This document shows, piece after piece, positions 1-8,791 of a DNA stretch of 64,000 bases. Below the pieces are notes generated by a model. The model was not told the origin of the DNA, searched no databases, and saw only the letters and a list, made by a program, of their open reading frames with translations. Origin of the DNA: Prevotella sp. (lineage in GTDB: Bacteria > Bacteroidota > Bacteroidia > Bacteroidales > Bacteroidaceae); assembly GCA_017460515.1 (NCBI GenBank), contig JAFUAY010000047.1, positions 62,001 through 126,000 on the forward strand, read 5' to 3'. Positions within the stretch are counted from its first letter, which is position 1. Every line of letters starts with the position of its first letter. The translations under genes and the position numbers were made by a program.

Positions 1-1195
1 CTCAAACCTGAAGTTCCGTCTTTCGTTCGGACAGACCGGTAACCAAGGCATCGGGTCCTACCGCACACTGACCATCCTGGAGCCTGCCAACTATTACTTC
101 GGCACACAGAACCGCGGCGTGGCACAGATTGACTGGCGCGGCGAGGCTAATCCAGACCTGAAGTGGGAGACAACGAATCAGTTTAATGCAGGTATCGACT
201 TCGGCTTCATGGACAACCGCCTGCAACTGGTGGTAGACTACTACTATAAGAAGACATTCGACCTCCTGCAGAATGTGTCGCGTCCTTACAGTTCGGGCTA
301 CGGACAGATGCTGGTCAACAGTGGCAATGTAACTAACGAAGGTCTGGAGTTCTCACTAACCTATGATGTGCTGCGCAACGGTCCATGGAAATGGAACGTC
401 AACGCCAACCTCACTTTTAACCGTAACAAAATCAGTGGACTCGACGGTGATCAGTTTGCCACTTCACTTTGGAGCAAGTACGATGAGATGTTCATCCAGC
501 GTAACGGATGCCCCATCGGTGCCCTCTATGGCTATGTGGAAGACGGATACTTCGACAACGTTGCCGAGGTGTTGGCCATGAAGCAATATAGCACCTATAC
601 TGAGGAAGAGGCCATGAAGATGGTCGGTGAGGTCAAGTATCGCGACCTCAACGGTGATGGATATATTGACAAAAAAGACCGAACCATCATCGGTGACACC
701 AACCCGAAGGCCGTCTACGGATTTACCAGCAACCTCAGCTATAAGCAGTGGGGCCTGCAGTTCATGCTGCAAGGCTCACAGGGCAACGACATCCTGAACC
801 TGAATACCGTTGACATGGCCCTGGCCAATGTCGGCAACATCACGACCGAAGCCTACAACAACCGTTGGACTGAAGACAACAAGGCCAATGCCAAGTATCC
901 GCGGGCATCAATGGGCGACCAGCGAAACATGGAAATCAGCAACCGCTACGTTGAAGACGGCTCCTACCTGAAGATGAAATACATCACACTCTCCTACGAC
1001 TGGACGAAGCCTACCAAATTCATGGACAAGCTGCGCCTTTACTTTACAGCCACCAACGTGTTTACCATCACGAACTATAGTTGGATGGACCCCGACGTGA
1101 ATGCTTTCGGTAGCGATGCCAGCCGTCGTGGCGTCGACAGCTATAGCTATCCTTCGGCCCGCTCGTTTGTACTTGGACTGAATGCAACGTTTTAA
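1..1195 (+). CDS. SusC/RagA-type TonB-dependent outer-membrane receptor (C-terminal part)
   Basis: This is the last roughly 397 residues of a SusC-like receptor whose start lies left of the window; the frame is open to base 2. SusC proteins are outer-membrane beta-barrels that import oligosaccharides with a SusD lid, powered by TonB. Family marks seen are RLSFGQTGNQGI at the left edge, the segment YRDLNGDGYIDKKDRTIIG about 130 residues before the end that is typical of SusC barrels, and a final strand ending in Phe (FVLGLNATF), as expected for barrel insertion. The gene is directly followed by susD, and the glycosidases downstream suggest beta-mannan or galactomannan fragments as substrate. 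The barrel part is certain; the plug domain and signal peptide cannot be seen. Confidence 0.95.
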   Translation, partial: SNLKFRLSFGQTGNQGIGSYRTLTILEPANYYFGTQNRGVAQIDWRGEANPDLKWETTNQFNAGIDFGFMDNRLQLVVDYYYKKTFDLLQNVSRPYSSGYGQMLVNSGNVTNEGLEFSLTYDVLRNGPWKWNVNANLTFNRNKISGLDGDQFATSLWSKYDEMFIQRNGCPIGALYGYVEDGYFDNVAEVLAMKQYSTYTEEEAMKMVGEVKYRDLNGDGYIDKKDRTIIGDTNPKAVYGFTSNLSYKQWGLQFMLQGSQGNDILNLNTVDMALANVGNITTEAYNNRWTEDNKANAKYPRASMGDQRNMEISNRYVEDGSYLKMKYITLSYDWTKPTKFMDKLRLYFTATNVFTITNYSWMDPDVNAFGSDASRRGVDSYSYPSARSFVLGLNATF

Positions 1196-1246
1196 TTGAG
1201 AATTGAGAATTTTGAATTAAGAATTGAGAATTGTGAATTGAGAATT
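1196..1246 (+). repeat. Short tandem-like repeat between susC and susD
   Basis: Between the susC stop and the susD start the DNA consists of about four loose copies of GAATTGAGAATT. It is readable in frame with susD, which makes the open frame longer than the gene. The sequence is low complexity and has no lipoprotein signal before the ATG pair at 1247, so it is treated as untranslated spacer. Similar spacers occur at 3047-3118 and 24764-24810. Confidence 0.7.
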
Positions 1247-3046
1247 ATGATGAAAAGTAGCATAAAAATATTCCTCCTTGCAGGTCTTGTATGTTGCGGC
1301 TCTGTCGCAACCCTCACCTCCTGTTCATCCTGGATTGAGGAAGAAACCGAAGGACAGACCACCGATGCCACCCTTGGCGACAACGACGAGGCTGCACAGG
1401 CTTGGGTAACCGGCGTCTACTCAAAATGGGTCTACGACATGTTCTGCTGGGGATACTTCCCCAAGGTACTCGAACTGGATGCCGACTACATCAGCGGCCC
1501 ATCGTGGCTCTTCAAGGCCTTCGGCGCAGGCAACTTCGAGGGCGAGAGCGAGGTATGCGACGCCCTGTGGAAAGGTTGTTACGGACTGATAGAACGTGCC
1601 GACTATGCACAGAAGCAGATAGAGAAGATGACATCGCTCACCGACGCTGCCAAGCAGAATTATCTGGGCGAACTGAAGTTCCACAAGGCAATGGCCTACT
1701 TCCTGCTCGTACGCGCCTACGGTGCTATACCCCTCGCAGCCGACGATGTCGACAAGACCAATAATCCTCGGGTTGCTGTCGACAAGGTCTATGATGAGAT
1801 ATTTACACTCCTCGAAGAATCTGCATCACAACTCTATAAAAACACCGATGCCAACTACCAAATCGGACACGTCAACGCAGGCAGCGCCGCAGGACTGCTC
1901 GCCAAGGCATACGCCACAGCAGCCGCATCAGCCCTCGGACAGACCAACACTTATATTAACATACGCACAGGGGCACCCTATATCAAAAGCGGAGACACCT
2001 ATGCCTATGCCAAACCCTATTGTCATAAACTGCAGGTGCAGACCGTCAGCGGCTACGAGAACATCAACCCCACCCTCTACTACCAGAAAGCATCAGTATG
2101 GGCCAACAAAGTATTAAACACCACAACACTTGGCACATACGAGATGAGCACCTACGACAATCTTTGGAAAATGTCCAACCGCTACGCCTCAGAGTTCCTC
2201 TTCGCTGTCTACACGCCCAGTGCCGATACGAAGTATAAGACCTCTATCCATACCAACTATGAAGGCGTGTTCACCGATGCATCCTGCGAATATATTGCCG
2301 ACGGAGGATGGATAGGATGCACTTATAACTGGTATCAGCTATTTGAACCTACTGACCGACGCATCATTGACGGCGTAAAGCACCGCATACGTTCCGAAGG
2401 ACAAAAACAACCACTCGATGACGGATCTGGCATGCAGGGAGGACTCTACTACCCCGCAGACGATTACTATAAGAACCTCGCTGAGAATCATCTGCCTCCT
2501 TTCGACCAGCCCAACGTGAAATACTGGACATTCAGCGGAACCCCATCCGACCAGTATCTCGCCTTTACCACAAAATACATGGAAGTCAGCGATCCCACCA
2601 CCGGCAATGCCGATTCACCATGGCCCTTCCTACGAATAGCCGACGTCTGGCTCATCTATGCCGAAGCCTCTAATGAGACCGGTGATCCCACTGCCGCACT
2701 CGCCGCACTGGGAAAGGTACAGCAGCGTTCCGACCCCTCACTCACCACTGCGCCCACTGCTGCTGACCTCCACACGCGGTTGGATAGCAACAATGAGCTG
2801 ACCGACCAGGAAGTGATACGTTCAGCCATCATCGAAGAACGAGCCAAAGAACTGGCATGCGAGGGTGACCGGCGATGGGACCTCATACGCTTCGGCATCT
2901 ATCTCCAAGCCATGAACGCCATCGGTGGAAACGATGACGCAGGCGTCAGCAAAAGCAGACTGTCGCGCAACCTACTCTTCCCACTCCCCGCACAAGAGCT
3001 CAATACCAACCGAGCCATCAATGAAAACAACCCAGGATGGAGATAA
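1247..3046 (+). CDS. SusD/RagB-family outer-membrane nutrient-binding lipoprotein
   Basis: The 599-residue protein is a SusD-family lipoprotein, the substrate-binding lid over the SusC barrel at the cell surface. The start is placed at the ATG pair at 1247 because it gives a clean lipoprotein signal (MMKSSIKIFLLAGLV..., lipobox LTSC, lipidated Cys near residue 26). Family marks are the helical TPR-like body, ERAKELACEGDRRWDLIRFG near residue 550, and the ending ENNPGW followed by one residue. It lies 51 bases after susC in the same operon. The signal-peptide DNA is almost identical to that of the next gene (52 bases, 2 differences). The binding specificity is inferred from the neighbouring mannanase and galactosidase. 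Confidence 0.95.
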   Translation: MMKSSIKIFLLAGLVCCGSVATLTSCSSWIEEETEGQTTDATLGDNDEAAQAWVTGVYSKWVYDMFCWGYFPKVLELDADYISGPSWLFKAFGAGNFEGESEVCDALWKGCYGLIERADYAQKQIEKMTSLTDAAKQNYLGELKFHKAMAYFLLVRAYGAIPLAADDVDKTNNPRVAVDKVYDEIFTLLEESASQLYKNTDANYQIGHVNAGSAAGLLAKAYATAAASALGQTNTYINIRTGAPYIKSGDTYAYAKPYCHKLQVQTVSGYENINPTLYYQKASVWANKVLNTTTLGTYEMSTYDNLWKMSNRYASEFLFAVYTPSADTKYKTSIHTNYEGVFTDASCEYIADGGWIGCTYNWYQLFEPTDRRIIDGVKHRIRSEGQKQPLDDGSGMQGGLYYPADDYYKNLAENHLPPFDQPNVKYWTFSGTPSDQYLAFTTKYMEVSDPTTGNADSPWPFLRIADVWLIYAEASNETGDPTAALAALGKVQQRSDPSLTTAPTAADLHTRLDSNNELTDQEVIRSAIIEERAKELACEGDRRWDLIRFGIYLQAMNAIGGNDDAGVSKSRLSRNLLFPLPAQELNTNRAINENNPGWR

Positions 3047-3118
3047 GTTTTAGTTGAGAGTTGAGAGACTTTAGTTGAGAGTTGAGAGACCTTAGTTTAG
3101 AGACTTTAGTTTAGATAA
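3047..3118 (+). repeat. Imperfect tandem repeat in the susD-SGBP spacer
   Basis: The spacer holds three or more loose copies of a phrase like TTTAGTTGAGAGTTGAGAGAC. It has no coding potential. A related phrase occurs inside the GH36 coding sequence near 5713-5755. Confidence 0.75.
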
Positions 3119-3125
3119 TATAGCT

Positions 3126-4721
3126 ATGATAACAAAAAGCATAAAGACAATCCTCCTTGCAGGTCTTGTATGTTGCGGCTCCGTCGCAACCCTGACCTCC
3201 TGCAATGACATCGTCACCTATGATGATGATGCCTACATCGCACCAGAAAACAAGCCTAACACTGCCCCACCCCTCATAGAAGGCATCTATGAAGTACGTG
3301 ACGTCATCTACGACAATCCCCTGACGCAAGTCAACCCCGGACAGCGCGTACGCATCAAGGGTTCAAACCTGAATCACGTACAACACATCAGTTTCAACGG
3401 TATCGAAATACCCGTTGACCAAGTAGCAGCATCTGCTGACTACTGTGTCGTGAAAGTGGCCGAAACATTCAGCGTAGGTCAACAGAAAGGGTTGGAATAC
3501 ACCACAGACATCGGCACTACAACCTTTGCAGTAAAGGTGAAGCCATCGCCTCTGGAAATAGAGGGCCTGAAGAACGAGTTCTGTCAGGCAGGCGAAAAAG
3601 TGAGCGTTATTGGACGATGGTTCCAGTCATATAACTTCGGAACACAGGTGACCTCCATTACTATCGATGGTACGACACTCACACCTACCGATATTACCAA
3701 TGACGGTATGCAGATCACCATTCCTGAAGGAACATCCGAAGGAAGCGTAATCACCATCAGTTGGACCGATGGCGATGGCGCTACGCAAACAGCCAACCTC
3801 TATTACCGTCCCACCTCGATGATGCTCTTCGGACAAAGTCTGACAGGTAACGATTCTTGGCAACTGAAGTCAGACGCTGACCTACCGTCAGGAGCCGCTG
3901 CGTTAGGCTATCCACACATTCATCTCGCTGCTGAGATGCCACAATGGCAATGGAACGAACTGAAGATTGAACAGGTCATTAATGGTCTTGACACACTCAG
4001 CAACCGCGCCAACTATCAGTTTGTCTTTGAAGTACTCACGCCAAAAGGACAGCCACTGCCTTCATCAGCCGACGGATTCACTGACGGTTTTATGTTCGGC
4101 ATGAACCAGCCCTCTGGCAGCAACGGATGCGAGTGGGAGATAGACGGATCATTCGATAGCCAGGGACAATGGCAAACCATACGCCTGCCTCTCACTGAGG
4201 TGATGCCTTTCCCCGCCTATAGCGTTGCCTCAGTCCATAACGTGATTACAAAAATCATTTTCCAAACAGCTGTTGCTGGCAACTATGATGTACGCCTGGC
4301 CAACTTCCGCATCCAGCGCATACCCATGACTGCCATGCTGACCGACGTAAAAGAACAAACCACAGAACCGGAAACGCCACGTGAGCCGGTAACCACACTC
4401 AGCGAGGAGGAACATGTTGTAGCCAATTGGGCTGGCTATGGCATCGAAGCCAGTCATTTTGCACAATGTGAAGCCGGTGACATCCTCACCATTTATGTAA
4501 AGGACGTACAGAGCGGAGCACAGGTAGTCCTTCAGGACATGGGAAGCTGGAGCGCCTTCAATGATGCCGACAGTAACAAAAACATTGCTACCGATGCCAC
4601 CAGCTACAGCTATACCCTCACTGCTGAAGATGCCTACAAACTGATGATGAACGGCCTATGGATCACAGGCGGAAACTATACAGCCTGCAAAGTGACGCTC
4701 ACAGCAGTCGGCAACGAATAG
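3126..4721 (+). CDS. Surface glycan-binding lipoprotein with IPT/TIG-type domain (SGBP)
   Basis: This 531-residue lipoprotein sits where PULs carry their SusE/F-like surface glycan-binding protein. It has a lipoprotein signal ending LTSC at about residue 26, then IPT/TIG-like immunoglobulin modules (around 60-230; for example NPGQRVRIKGSNL and GEKVSVIGRWF). A larger beta-sandwich region of the type seen in SGBP-B proteins follows, ending near residue 405 in DVRLANFRIQR. A C-terminal module (about 430-530) contains SW, GLWITGGNYT and VTLTAVG. The last module resembles the whole next gene product, so it is probably a separate carbohydrate-binding domain. A strong terminator follows at 4763. The role in holding mannan at the surface is inferred. 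Confidence 0.85.
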   Translation: MITKSIKTILLAGLVCCGSVATLTSCNDIVTYDDDAYIAPENKPNTAPPLIEGIYEVRDVIYDNPLTQVNPGQRVRIKGSNLNHVQHISFNGIEIPVDQVAASADYCVVKVAETFSVGQQKGLEYTTDIGTTTFAVKVKPSPLEIEGLKNEFCQAGEKVSVIGRWFQSYNFGTQVTSITIDGTTLTPTDITNDGMQITIPEGTSEGSVITISWTDGDGATQTANLYYRPTSMMLFGQSLTGNDSWQLKSDADLPSGAAALGYPHIHLAAEMPQWQWNELKIEQVINGLDTLSNRANYQFVFEVLTPKGQPLPSSADGFTDGFMFGMNQPSGSNGCEWEIDGSFDSQGQWQTIRLPLTEVMPFPAYSVASVHNVITKIIFQTAVAGNYDVRLANFRIQRIPMTAMLTDVKEQTTEPETPREPVTTLSEEEHVVANWAGYGIEASHFAQCEAGDILTIYVKDVQSGAQVVLQDMGSWSAFNDADSNKNIATDATSYSYTLTAEDAYKLMMNGLWITGGNYTACKVTLTAVGNE

Positions 4722-4762
4722 TCAGAACTCATCAACTTCCGATAGTTGAGTCATTAAAGTAT

Positions 4763-4796
4763 CAGAGACGGGCAACAGAGTGTCAGCCCGTCTCTG
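4763..4796 (+). terminator. Rho-independent terminator after the SusC/SusD/SGBP operon
   Basis: A perfect 11-bp stem (CAGAGACGGGC with GCCCGTCTCTG) encloses a 12-base loop and is followed by a T-rich run. It ends the surface-protein operon just before the promoter of the next gene. Confidence 0.85.
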
Positions 4797-4806
4797 TCTT
4801 ATTAGA

Positions 4807-4814
4807 TAACTTTG
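4807..4814 (+). promoter_or_regulatory. Promoter -7 element TAACTTTG
   Basis: TAACTTTG matches the Bacteroidota -7 consensus TAnnTTTG. It lies 40 bases before the ATG at 4854 and directly after a terminator, so the small secreted protein has its own promoter. Confidence 0.75.
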
Positions 4815-4853
4815 CACAGTGAAACATATTAACCTCTAACAAAAAAAACAGTT

Positions 4854-5381
4854 ATGAAAAAATTATTTACTTTAATCATGGCCCTTATGGCCGTGGCAGG
4901 TGTGCAAGCAGAAGAAAAAACCGTATGGGAAGGTTCAGAACAAATCTCATGGAACACCGAAGTAGCTCCTGGCTCGCAGTTCGAGACCCCAGCAGGAACA
5001 TTCACAGGGTTAGCAACAGGCAACACCATCCGCATCTACACCACCACAACCTATGAAGAACCTCAGTATGTCGTCACATACAAGAAAGGCGACAGTTGGG
5101 AGTGGACTGATCTGCAGACAACTTTTGCTGACGGTGTCATCAGCTATACTGTAGCCGACGAGACCACTGCCACCGAGATTGCAGAGCGCGGACTCATATT
5201 CCGTGGGCAAGCCTATACCCTCGTAAAGATTACAGTGACGAAGAGTGTACCGACAGGTATTCAGAATGCCAAGTCACTCAATCATAATGACGCAAGCCTT
5301 TACAACACTCGCGGGCAGCGCATCACAACAGCTTATAAAGGACTCGTCATCAAAAACGGGAAAAAATATCTGAACAAATAA
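4854..5381 (+). CDS. Small secreted protein, probable stand-alone glycan-binding module
   Basis: The 175-residue protein has a signal peptide (MKKLFTLIMALMAVAGVQA, cleavage near residue 19), one beta-rich domain of about 110 residues and a C-terminal tail YKGLVIKNGKKYLNK of the kind found on many Prevotella secreted proteins. The domain resembles the C-terminal module of the lipoprotein upstream: both run from a tryptophan-containing strand, through GN/GD-x-IRIY/LTIY and a central SW, to a G-L-x-F/I-x-G strand and a V-T-L/V-K-I-T-V end. It is inferred to bind the same polysaccharide. It has its own promoter and is followed at once by the GH36 promoter. No enzyme motif is seen. Confidence 0.7.
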   Translation: MKKLFTLIMALMAVAGVQAEEKTVWEGSEQISWNTEVAPGSQFETPAGTFTGLATGNTIRIYTTTTYEEPQYVVTYKKGDSWEWTDLQTTFADGVISYTVADETTATEIAERGLIFRGQAYTLVKITVTKSVPTGIQNAKSLNHNDASLYNTRGQRITTAYKGLVIKNGKKYLNK

Positions 5382-5392
5382 AAAAAAAAGAG

Positions 5393-5400
5393 TATCTTTG
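5393..5400 (+). promoter_or_regulatory. Promoter -7 element TATCTTTG for the GH36-GH26 pair
   Basis: TATCTTTG fits TAnnTTTG and overlaps the beginning of the longest GH36 frame. This is the reason for starting GH36 at the ATG at 5431, giving a leader of about 25 bases. Confidence 0.75.
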
Positions 5401-5430
5401 TGCCCTAATATGAATCTAAACTCAAACGAC

Positions 5431-7608
5431 ATGAAGAAAACTATTCTTAATCTATTTGCCATCATTGCCGGTGTCATCCCTTCGATGGCTTGGAACGGGG
5501 AAGTGACCATTGAGACGCCAAATATGCAAATGATACTGACCGCGGCCGAGGGACAGGATCTACATATGGCATACTTCGGTGACAAGACGGCCACACTCCA
5601 GGAACTGCTCAATGCAGGCGATAACCTGAACTTCCCTGCATTGCCCGCTTTCGGAACGGTTGACATGATTCACCTGCCCGCTATTCAGGTACAGCATGCC
5701 AACGGTGACCAGAACTTAGAGTTGAGCGTTGAGAGTTTAGAAGTGAGAGATGAGGCTAACGCCAAAACGTACGTCTTCACCATGCAGGACAAACTGCTGC
5801 CCCTTACCGTCAAAGTATGCTATAAGGCCTACCAAAACGTAGACATCATCGAGACGTGGACAGAGATTTCACACCAGGAGAAAAAAGCCATTACCCTCAA
5901 GCAATACGACTCAGGACATCTGACAATACGTAAGGGGAATGTATGGCTGACCCATCTGCATGGCGACTGGGCAGCCGAGACAACTGTGACACAGGAGCCA
6001 CTAACAAGCGGACTCCAAGTTATTCGCAATAGCGACGGTGCACGCAATGCCCATCTCGATGCACCAGAAATCATGCTCTCACTTGACGGCGAGCCACAAG
6101 AGAACAGCGGCAGAACAATCGGAGCTGCCCTCTGCTGGAGCGGGAACTTCCAGCTACGCATCAACACCACCGACAAGAACTACCATCACTTCTATGCCGG
6201 CATCGACCCACAAGCCGCACAGTACGTTCTTGAGCCAAAACAGATGTTCACAACCCCACACCTAGCACTGACCTACTCCGACCAAGGCATGAGTGGTGCA
6301 TCAAGAAACTTCCACCGTTGGGCCCGTACCTGCGGAATGCTTCATCGTGGCATGAATGTAGGTGATATATTGCTCAACTCATGGGAGGGTCTTTATTTTG
6401 ACATCAACGAGGAGCGCATGATTCAGATGATGGATGACATCAGCAAACTGGGCGGTGAACTGTTTGTGATGGATGACGGCTGGTTCGGTGACAAATATCA
6501 ACGCAACAACGACTCTTCCACACTTGGCGACTGGGTGGTTGATAAGAAGAAACTGCCCAATGGACTAAAAGCGCTTGTCGATGCAGCGCGTCAGCGAAAC
6601 ATCAAGTTCGGCATCTGGATTGAGCCCGAAGCGGTGAACACCAAGAGCGAACTCTTTGAGAAGCACCCTGAATGGGCCTTGCAGACAAAAGGACGCGAGC
6701 TGAAACTGGGTCGTGGAGGCACCCAGTTGGTGCTGGACATGACCAATCCCGCTGTTCAGGACTTCGCTTTCAAGATTGTCGATGACTTGCTGACACAGTA
6801 TCCTGAGATTGCCTATATCAAGTGGGATGCCAACGCCTCCATTCAGAACGTCGGCTCACTCCACTTGCCTATGGCTAAACAATCTAACCTGTATGTTGAC
6901 TATCACCTCGGACTGCTAAAAGTCTTGCAGCGCATCCGCGCTAAATATCCTGAGGTGGTTATACAAGACTGTGCCTCTGGCGGTGGCCGTGCCAACTATG
7001 GGCTGCTACCTTACTTCGACGAGTTCTGGGTCAGCGACAACACCGATGCCCTTCAGCGCGTCTACATACAGTGGGGCACCAGCCTCTTCTTCCCTGCCAA
7101 TGCCATGGCTGCCCACATCAATCATTGTCCCTACTGGAACACGGGCGGGCGTGTTATCCCCGTAAAATTCCGTTGCGATGTGGCTATGAGCGGACGTCTC
7201 GGCATTGAGCTGCAGCCCAAGGATATGACCGATGAAGAGCGCCAGCAGGTAGAAACGTGTTTCAAAGACTACAAAGAACTGCGACCATTCGTACAGACCG
7301 GCGACCTCTATCGCCTCATCAGTCCGTATCAGAAGAAAGGTGTGGCTGCGCTAATGTACGCCAATCCCGGATCAGCAGTACTATTCGTCTACAAAACGGC
7401 CAACTACTACAACCAGCCCATACCGCGCATCCGACTGGCAGGATTGAATCCCAACAAGACCTATACCCTCACCGAGAAGAATGTCCGCATCGGACAGGAG
7501 CCTTGCAAACTCAGCGGAAAGCAGTTCACTGGCAAGTTTCTCATGTCAGTAGGCATTGAAGTCCCCTTATGGGAAGACTATGCATCACGTGTGTTTATCC
7601 TCAATTAA
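5431..7608 (+). CDS. GH36-family alpha-galactosidase, exported
   Basis: The 725-residue enzyme removes alpha-1,6-galactose side chains, here most likely from galactomannan. A signal peptide (MKKTILNLFAIIAGVIPSMA) sends it to the periplasm. GH36 marks are DDGWFG near residue 348, FGIWIEPEAVN, the nucleophile Asp in YIKWDANAS near 466, QDCASGGGR, and the acid/base Asp in WVSDNTDALQ near 536. The KWDAN form is the one used by Bacteroides-type GH36 enzymes. ATG 5431 is preferred because the promoter lies just before it; ATG 5410 is an alternative. One base separates it from the mannanase. Residues near 95-108 (5713-5755) are encoded by DNA resembling the intergenic GAGTTGAGAG repeats. Confidence 0.93.
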   Translation: MKKTILNLFAIIAGVIPSMAWNGEVTIETPNMQMILTAAEGQDLHMAYFGDKTATLQELLNAGDNLNFPALPAFGTVDMIHLPAIQVQHANGDQNLELSVESLEVRDEANAKTYVFTMQDKLLPLTVKVCYKAYQNVDIIETWTEISHQEKKAITLKQYDSGHLTIRKGNVWLTHLHGDWAAETTVTQEPLTSGLQVIRNSDGARNAHLDAPEIMLSLDGEPQENSGRTIGAALCWSGNFQLRINTTDKNYHHFYAGIDPQAAQYVLEPKQMFTTPHLALTYSDQGMSGASRNFHRWARTCGMLHRGMNVGDILLNSWEGLYFDINEERMIQMMDDISKLGGELFVMDDGWFGDKYQRNNDSSTLGDWVVDKKKLPNGLKALVDAARQRNIKFGIWIEPEAVNTKSELFEKHPEWALQTKGRELKLGRGGTQLVLDMTNPAVQDFAFKIVDDLLTQYPEIAYIKWDANASIQNVGSLHLPMAKQSNLYVDYHLGLLKVLQRIRAKYPEVVIQDCASGGGRANYGLLPYFDEFWVSDNTDALQRVYIQWGTSLFFPANAMAAHINHCPYWNTGGRVIPVKFRCDVAMSGRLGIELQPKDMTDEERQQVETCFKDYKELRPFVQTGDLYRLISPYQKKGVAALMYANPGSAVLFVYKTANYYNQPIPRIRLAGLNPNKTYTLTEKNVRIGQEPCKLSGKQFTGKFLMSVGIEVPLWEDYASRVFILN

Positions 7609-7609
7609 G

Positions 7610-8686
7610 ATGAAAGTGATGAACAAATATTTGTCGTTATTACTGTTTACCATGATCCTGTCGCAGTCTGTAAGCGCCCAGTCACGCCAACAGCTACTGG
7701 ACCGTCTGACCACGCTGCAGGCCCGCGGCTATATGTTCGGCCATCAGGACGACCCGTTCTACGGGCTCACCTGGTCAGGCATTGATAATCCTGCAAAGCC
7801 AGAATACGGACGAAGTGATACCAAGGAGGCCTGCGGAGACTACCCTGCGATCATGGGATTCGACCTCGGCGGCCTTGAAGTGGGTGATGAAAAGAACCTG
7901 GACTCTGTACCTTTCACGAGAATAAGACAAGAACTGCTGGCCCATGCAGAGCGCGGCGGCATCGTTACCATCTCTTGGCATCCACGCAATCCGCTGACAG
8001 GCGGCACAGCATGGGATAACGGTGACACTACGGTTGTAGCGAGCATACTGCCTGGAGGTACGATGCATAAGAAGTTTCTGCTTTGGATGAAGAACCTGCG
8101 CAACTTCATTGCCACACTGAAGGACAAAAACAATCAGCCCGTTTCCATCATCTTCCGCCCCTGGCATGAAAACAACGGTGCATGGTTCTGGTGGGGTTCT
8201 AAGCAATGTACACCGAAAGAGTATTACTCACTGTGGTGTATGCTTCAAGACTATTTGCTCAGCGAAGGCTTCGACAACCTAGTATGGAGCTGGAGTCCTA
8301 ATCTTGGTCTGAAAGCTACTGACTTCGATTCTTATCCTGGCGATGAGCGAGTCGACCTCCTGGGACTAGACGCCTACCAGTGGGGCACTGAGCAGGACTT
8401 CGTCAGGCAGCTGAACGATGACCTACAGTTCATCAGCAGCTATGCCGAACAGCACAAGAAACTGTTCGCCCTGACCGAGTGCGGACTGAAGAATCTGCCC
8501 GACCCAACATGGTGGACGCGCGTACTGAAGCCACAGATAGACAAGTACCCCATCTGCTACTTCCTCGTATGGAGAAACGCCAAACATGAGTACTTCGGTC
8601 CTGCTCCTGGCGAGAAGAACGCCCTTTACTTCAATGAAATGATACGGAACAAGAACGTTCTCATGCTGAAAGACATAGCAAAGTAG
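7610..8686 (+). CDS. GH26-family beta-mannanase, exported
   Basis: The 358-residue protein is a GH26 endo- or exo-acting beta-1,4-mannanase. It has a signal peptide ending SVSA before Gln and no lipobox, so it is probably periplasmic, like the mannobiose-releasing GH26 enzymes of Bacteroides mannan loci. The acid/base Glu is in RPWHENNGAWFWWG near residue 187, and the nucleophile Glu is in LFALTECG near residue 290. Length matches a single GH26 domain. The ATG at 7610 follows the GH36 stop by one base, indicating one transcript; ATG 7619 is an alternative start. A hairpin terminator follows at 8715. The linkage specificity is inferred from family and context. Confidence 0.93.
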   Translation: MKVMNKYLSLLLFTMILSQSVSAQSRQQLLDRLTTLQARGYMFGHQDDPFYGLTWSGIDNPAKPEYGRSDTKEACGDYPAIMGFDLGGLEVGDEKNLDSVPFTRIRQELLAHAERGGIVTISWHPRNPLTGGTAWDNGDTTVVASILPGGTMHKKFLLWMKNLRNFIATLKDKNNQPVSIIFRPWHENNGAWFWWGSKQCTPKEYYSLWCMLQDYLLSEGFDNLVWSWSPNLGLKATDFDSYPGDERVDLLGLDAYQWGTEQDFVRQLNDDLQFISSYAEQHKKLFALTECGLKNLPDPTWWTRVLKPQIDKYPICYFLVWRNAKHEYFGPAPGEKNALYFNEMIRNKNVLMLKDIAK

Positions 8687-8714
8687 CATAGCATTCCGTA
8701 GACAATCATCAAGA

Positions 8715-8754
8715 ACGGTCAAAAAAGCAATAGAATAATTTGCCTTTTTGACCG
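8715..8754 (+). terminator. Hairpin terminator after GH26
   Basis: A 16-bp stem with one mismatch (8715-8730 with 8739-8754, 8-base loop) follows the GH26 stop and is followed by TTTGTTG. The right arm overlaps the -33 region of the next promoter. Confidence 0.7.
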
Positions 8755-8770
8755 TTTTGTTGTAACTTTG
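8739..8770 (+). promoter_or_regulatory. Promoter of the HU-like gene (TTTG, 20 bp, TAACTTTG)
   Basis: TTTG at 8739-8742 and TAACTTTG at 8763-8770 are separated by 20 bases, the usual Bacteroidota spacing. The longest frame of the HU gene begins inside this promoter, which sets the start at ATG 8792. Confidence 0.75.
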
Positions 8771-8791
8771 TACCAAAAAAAGATAAAACAC

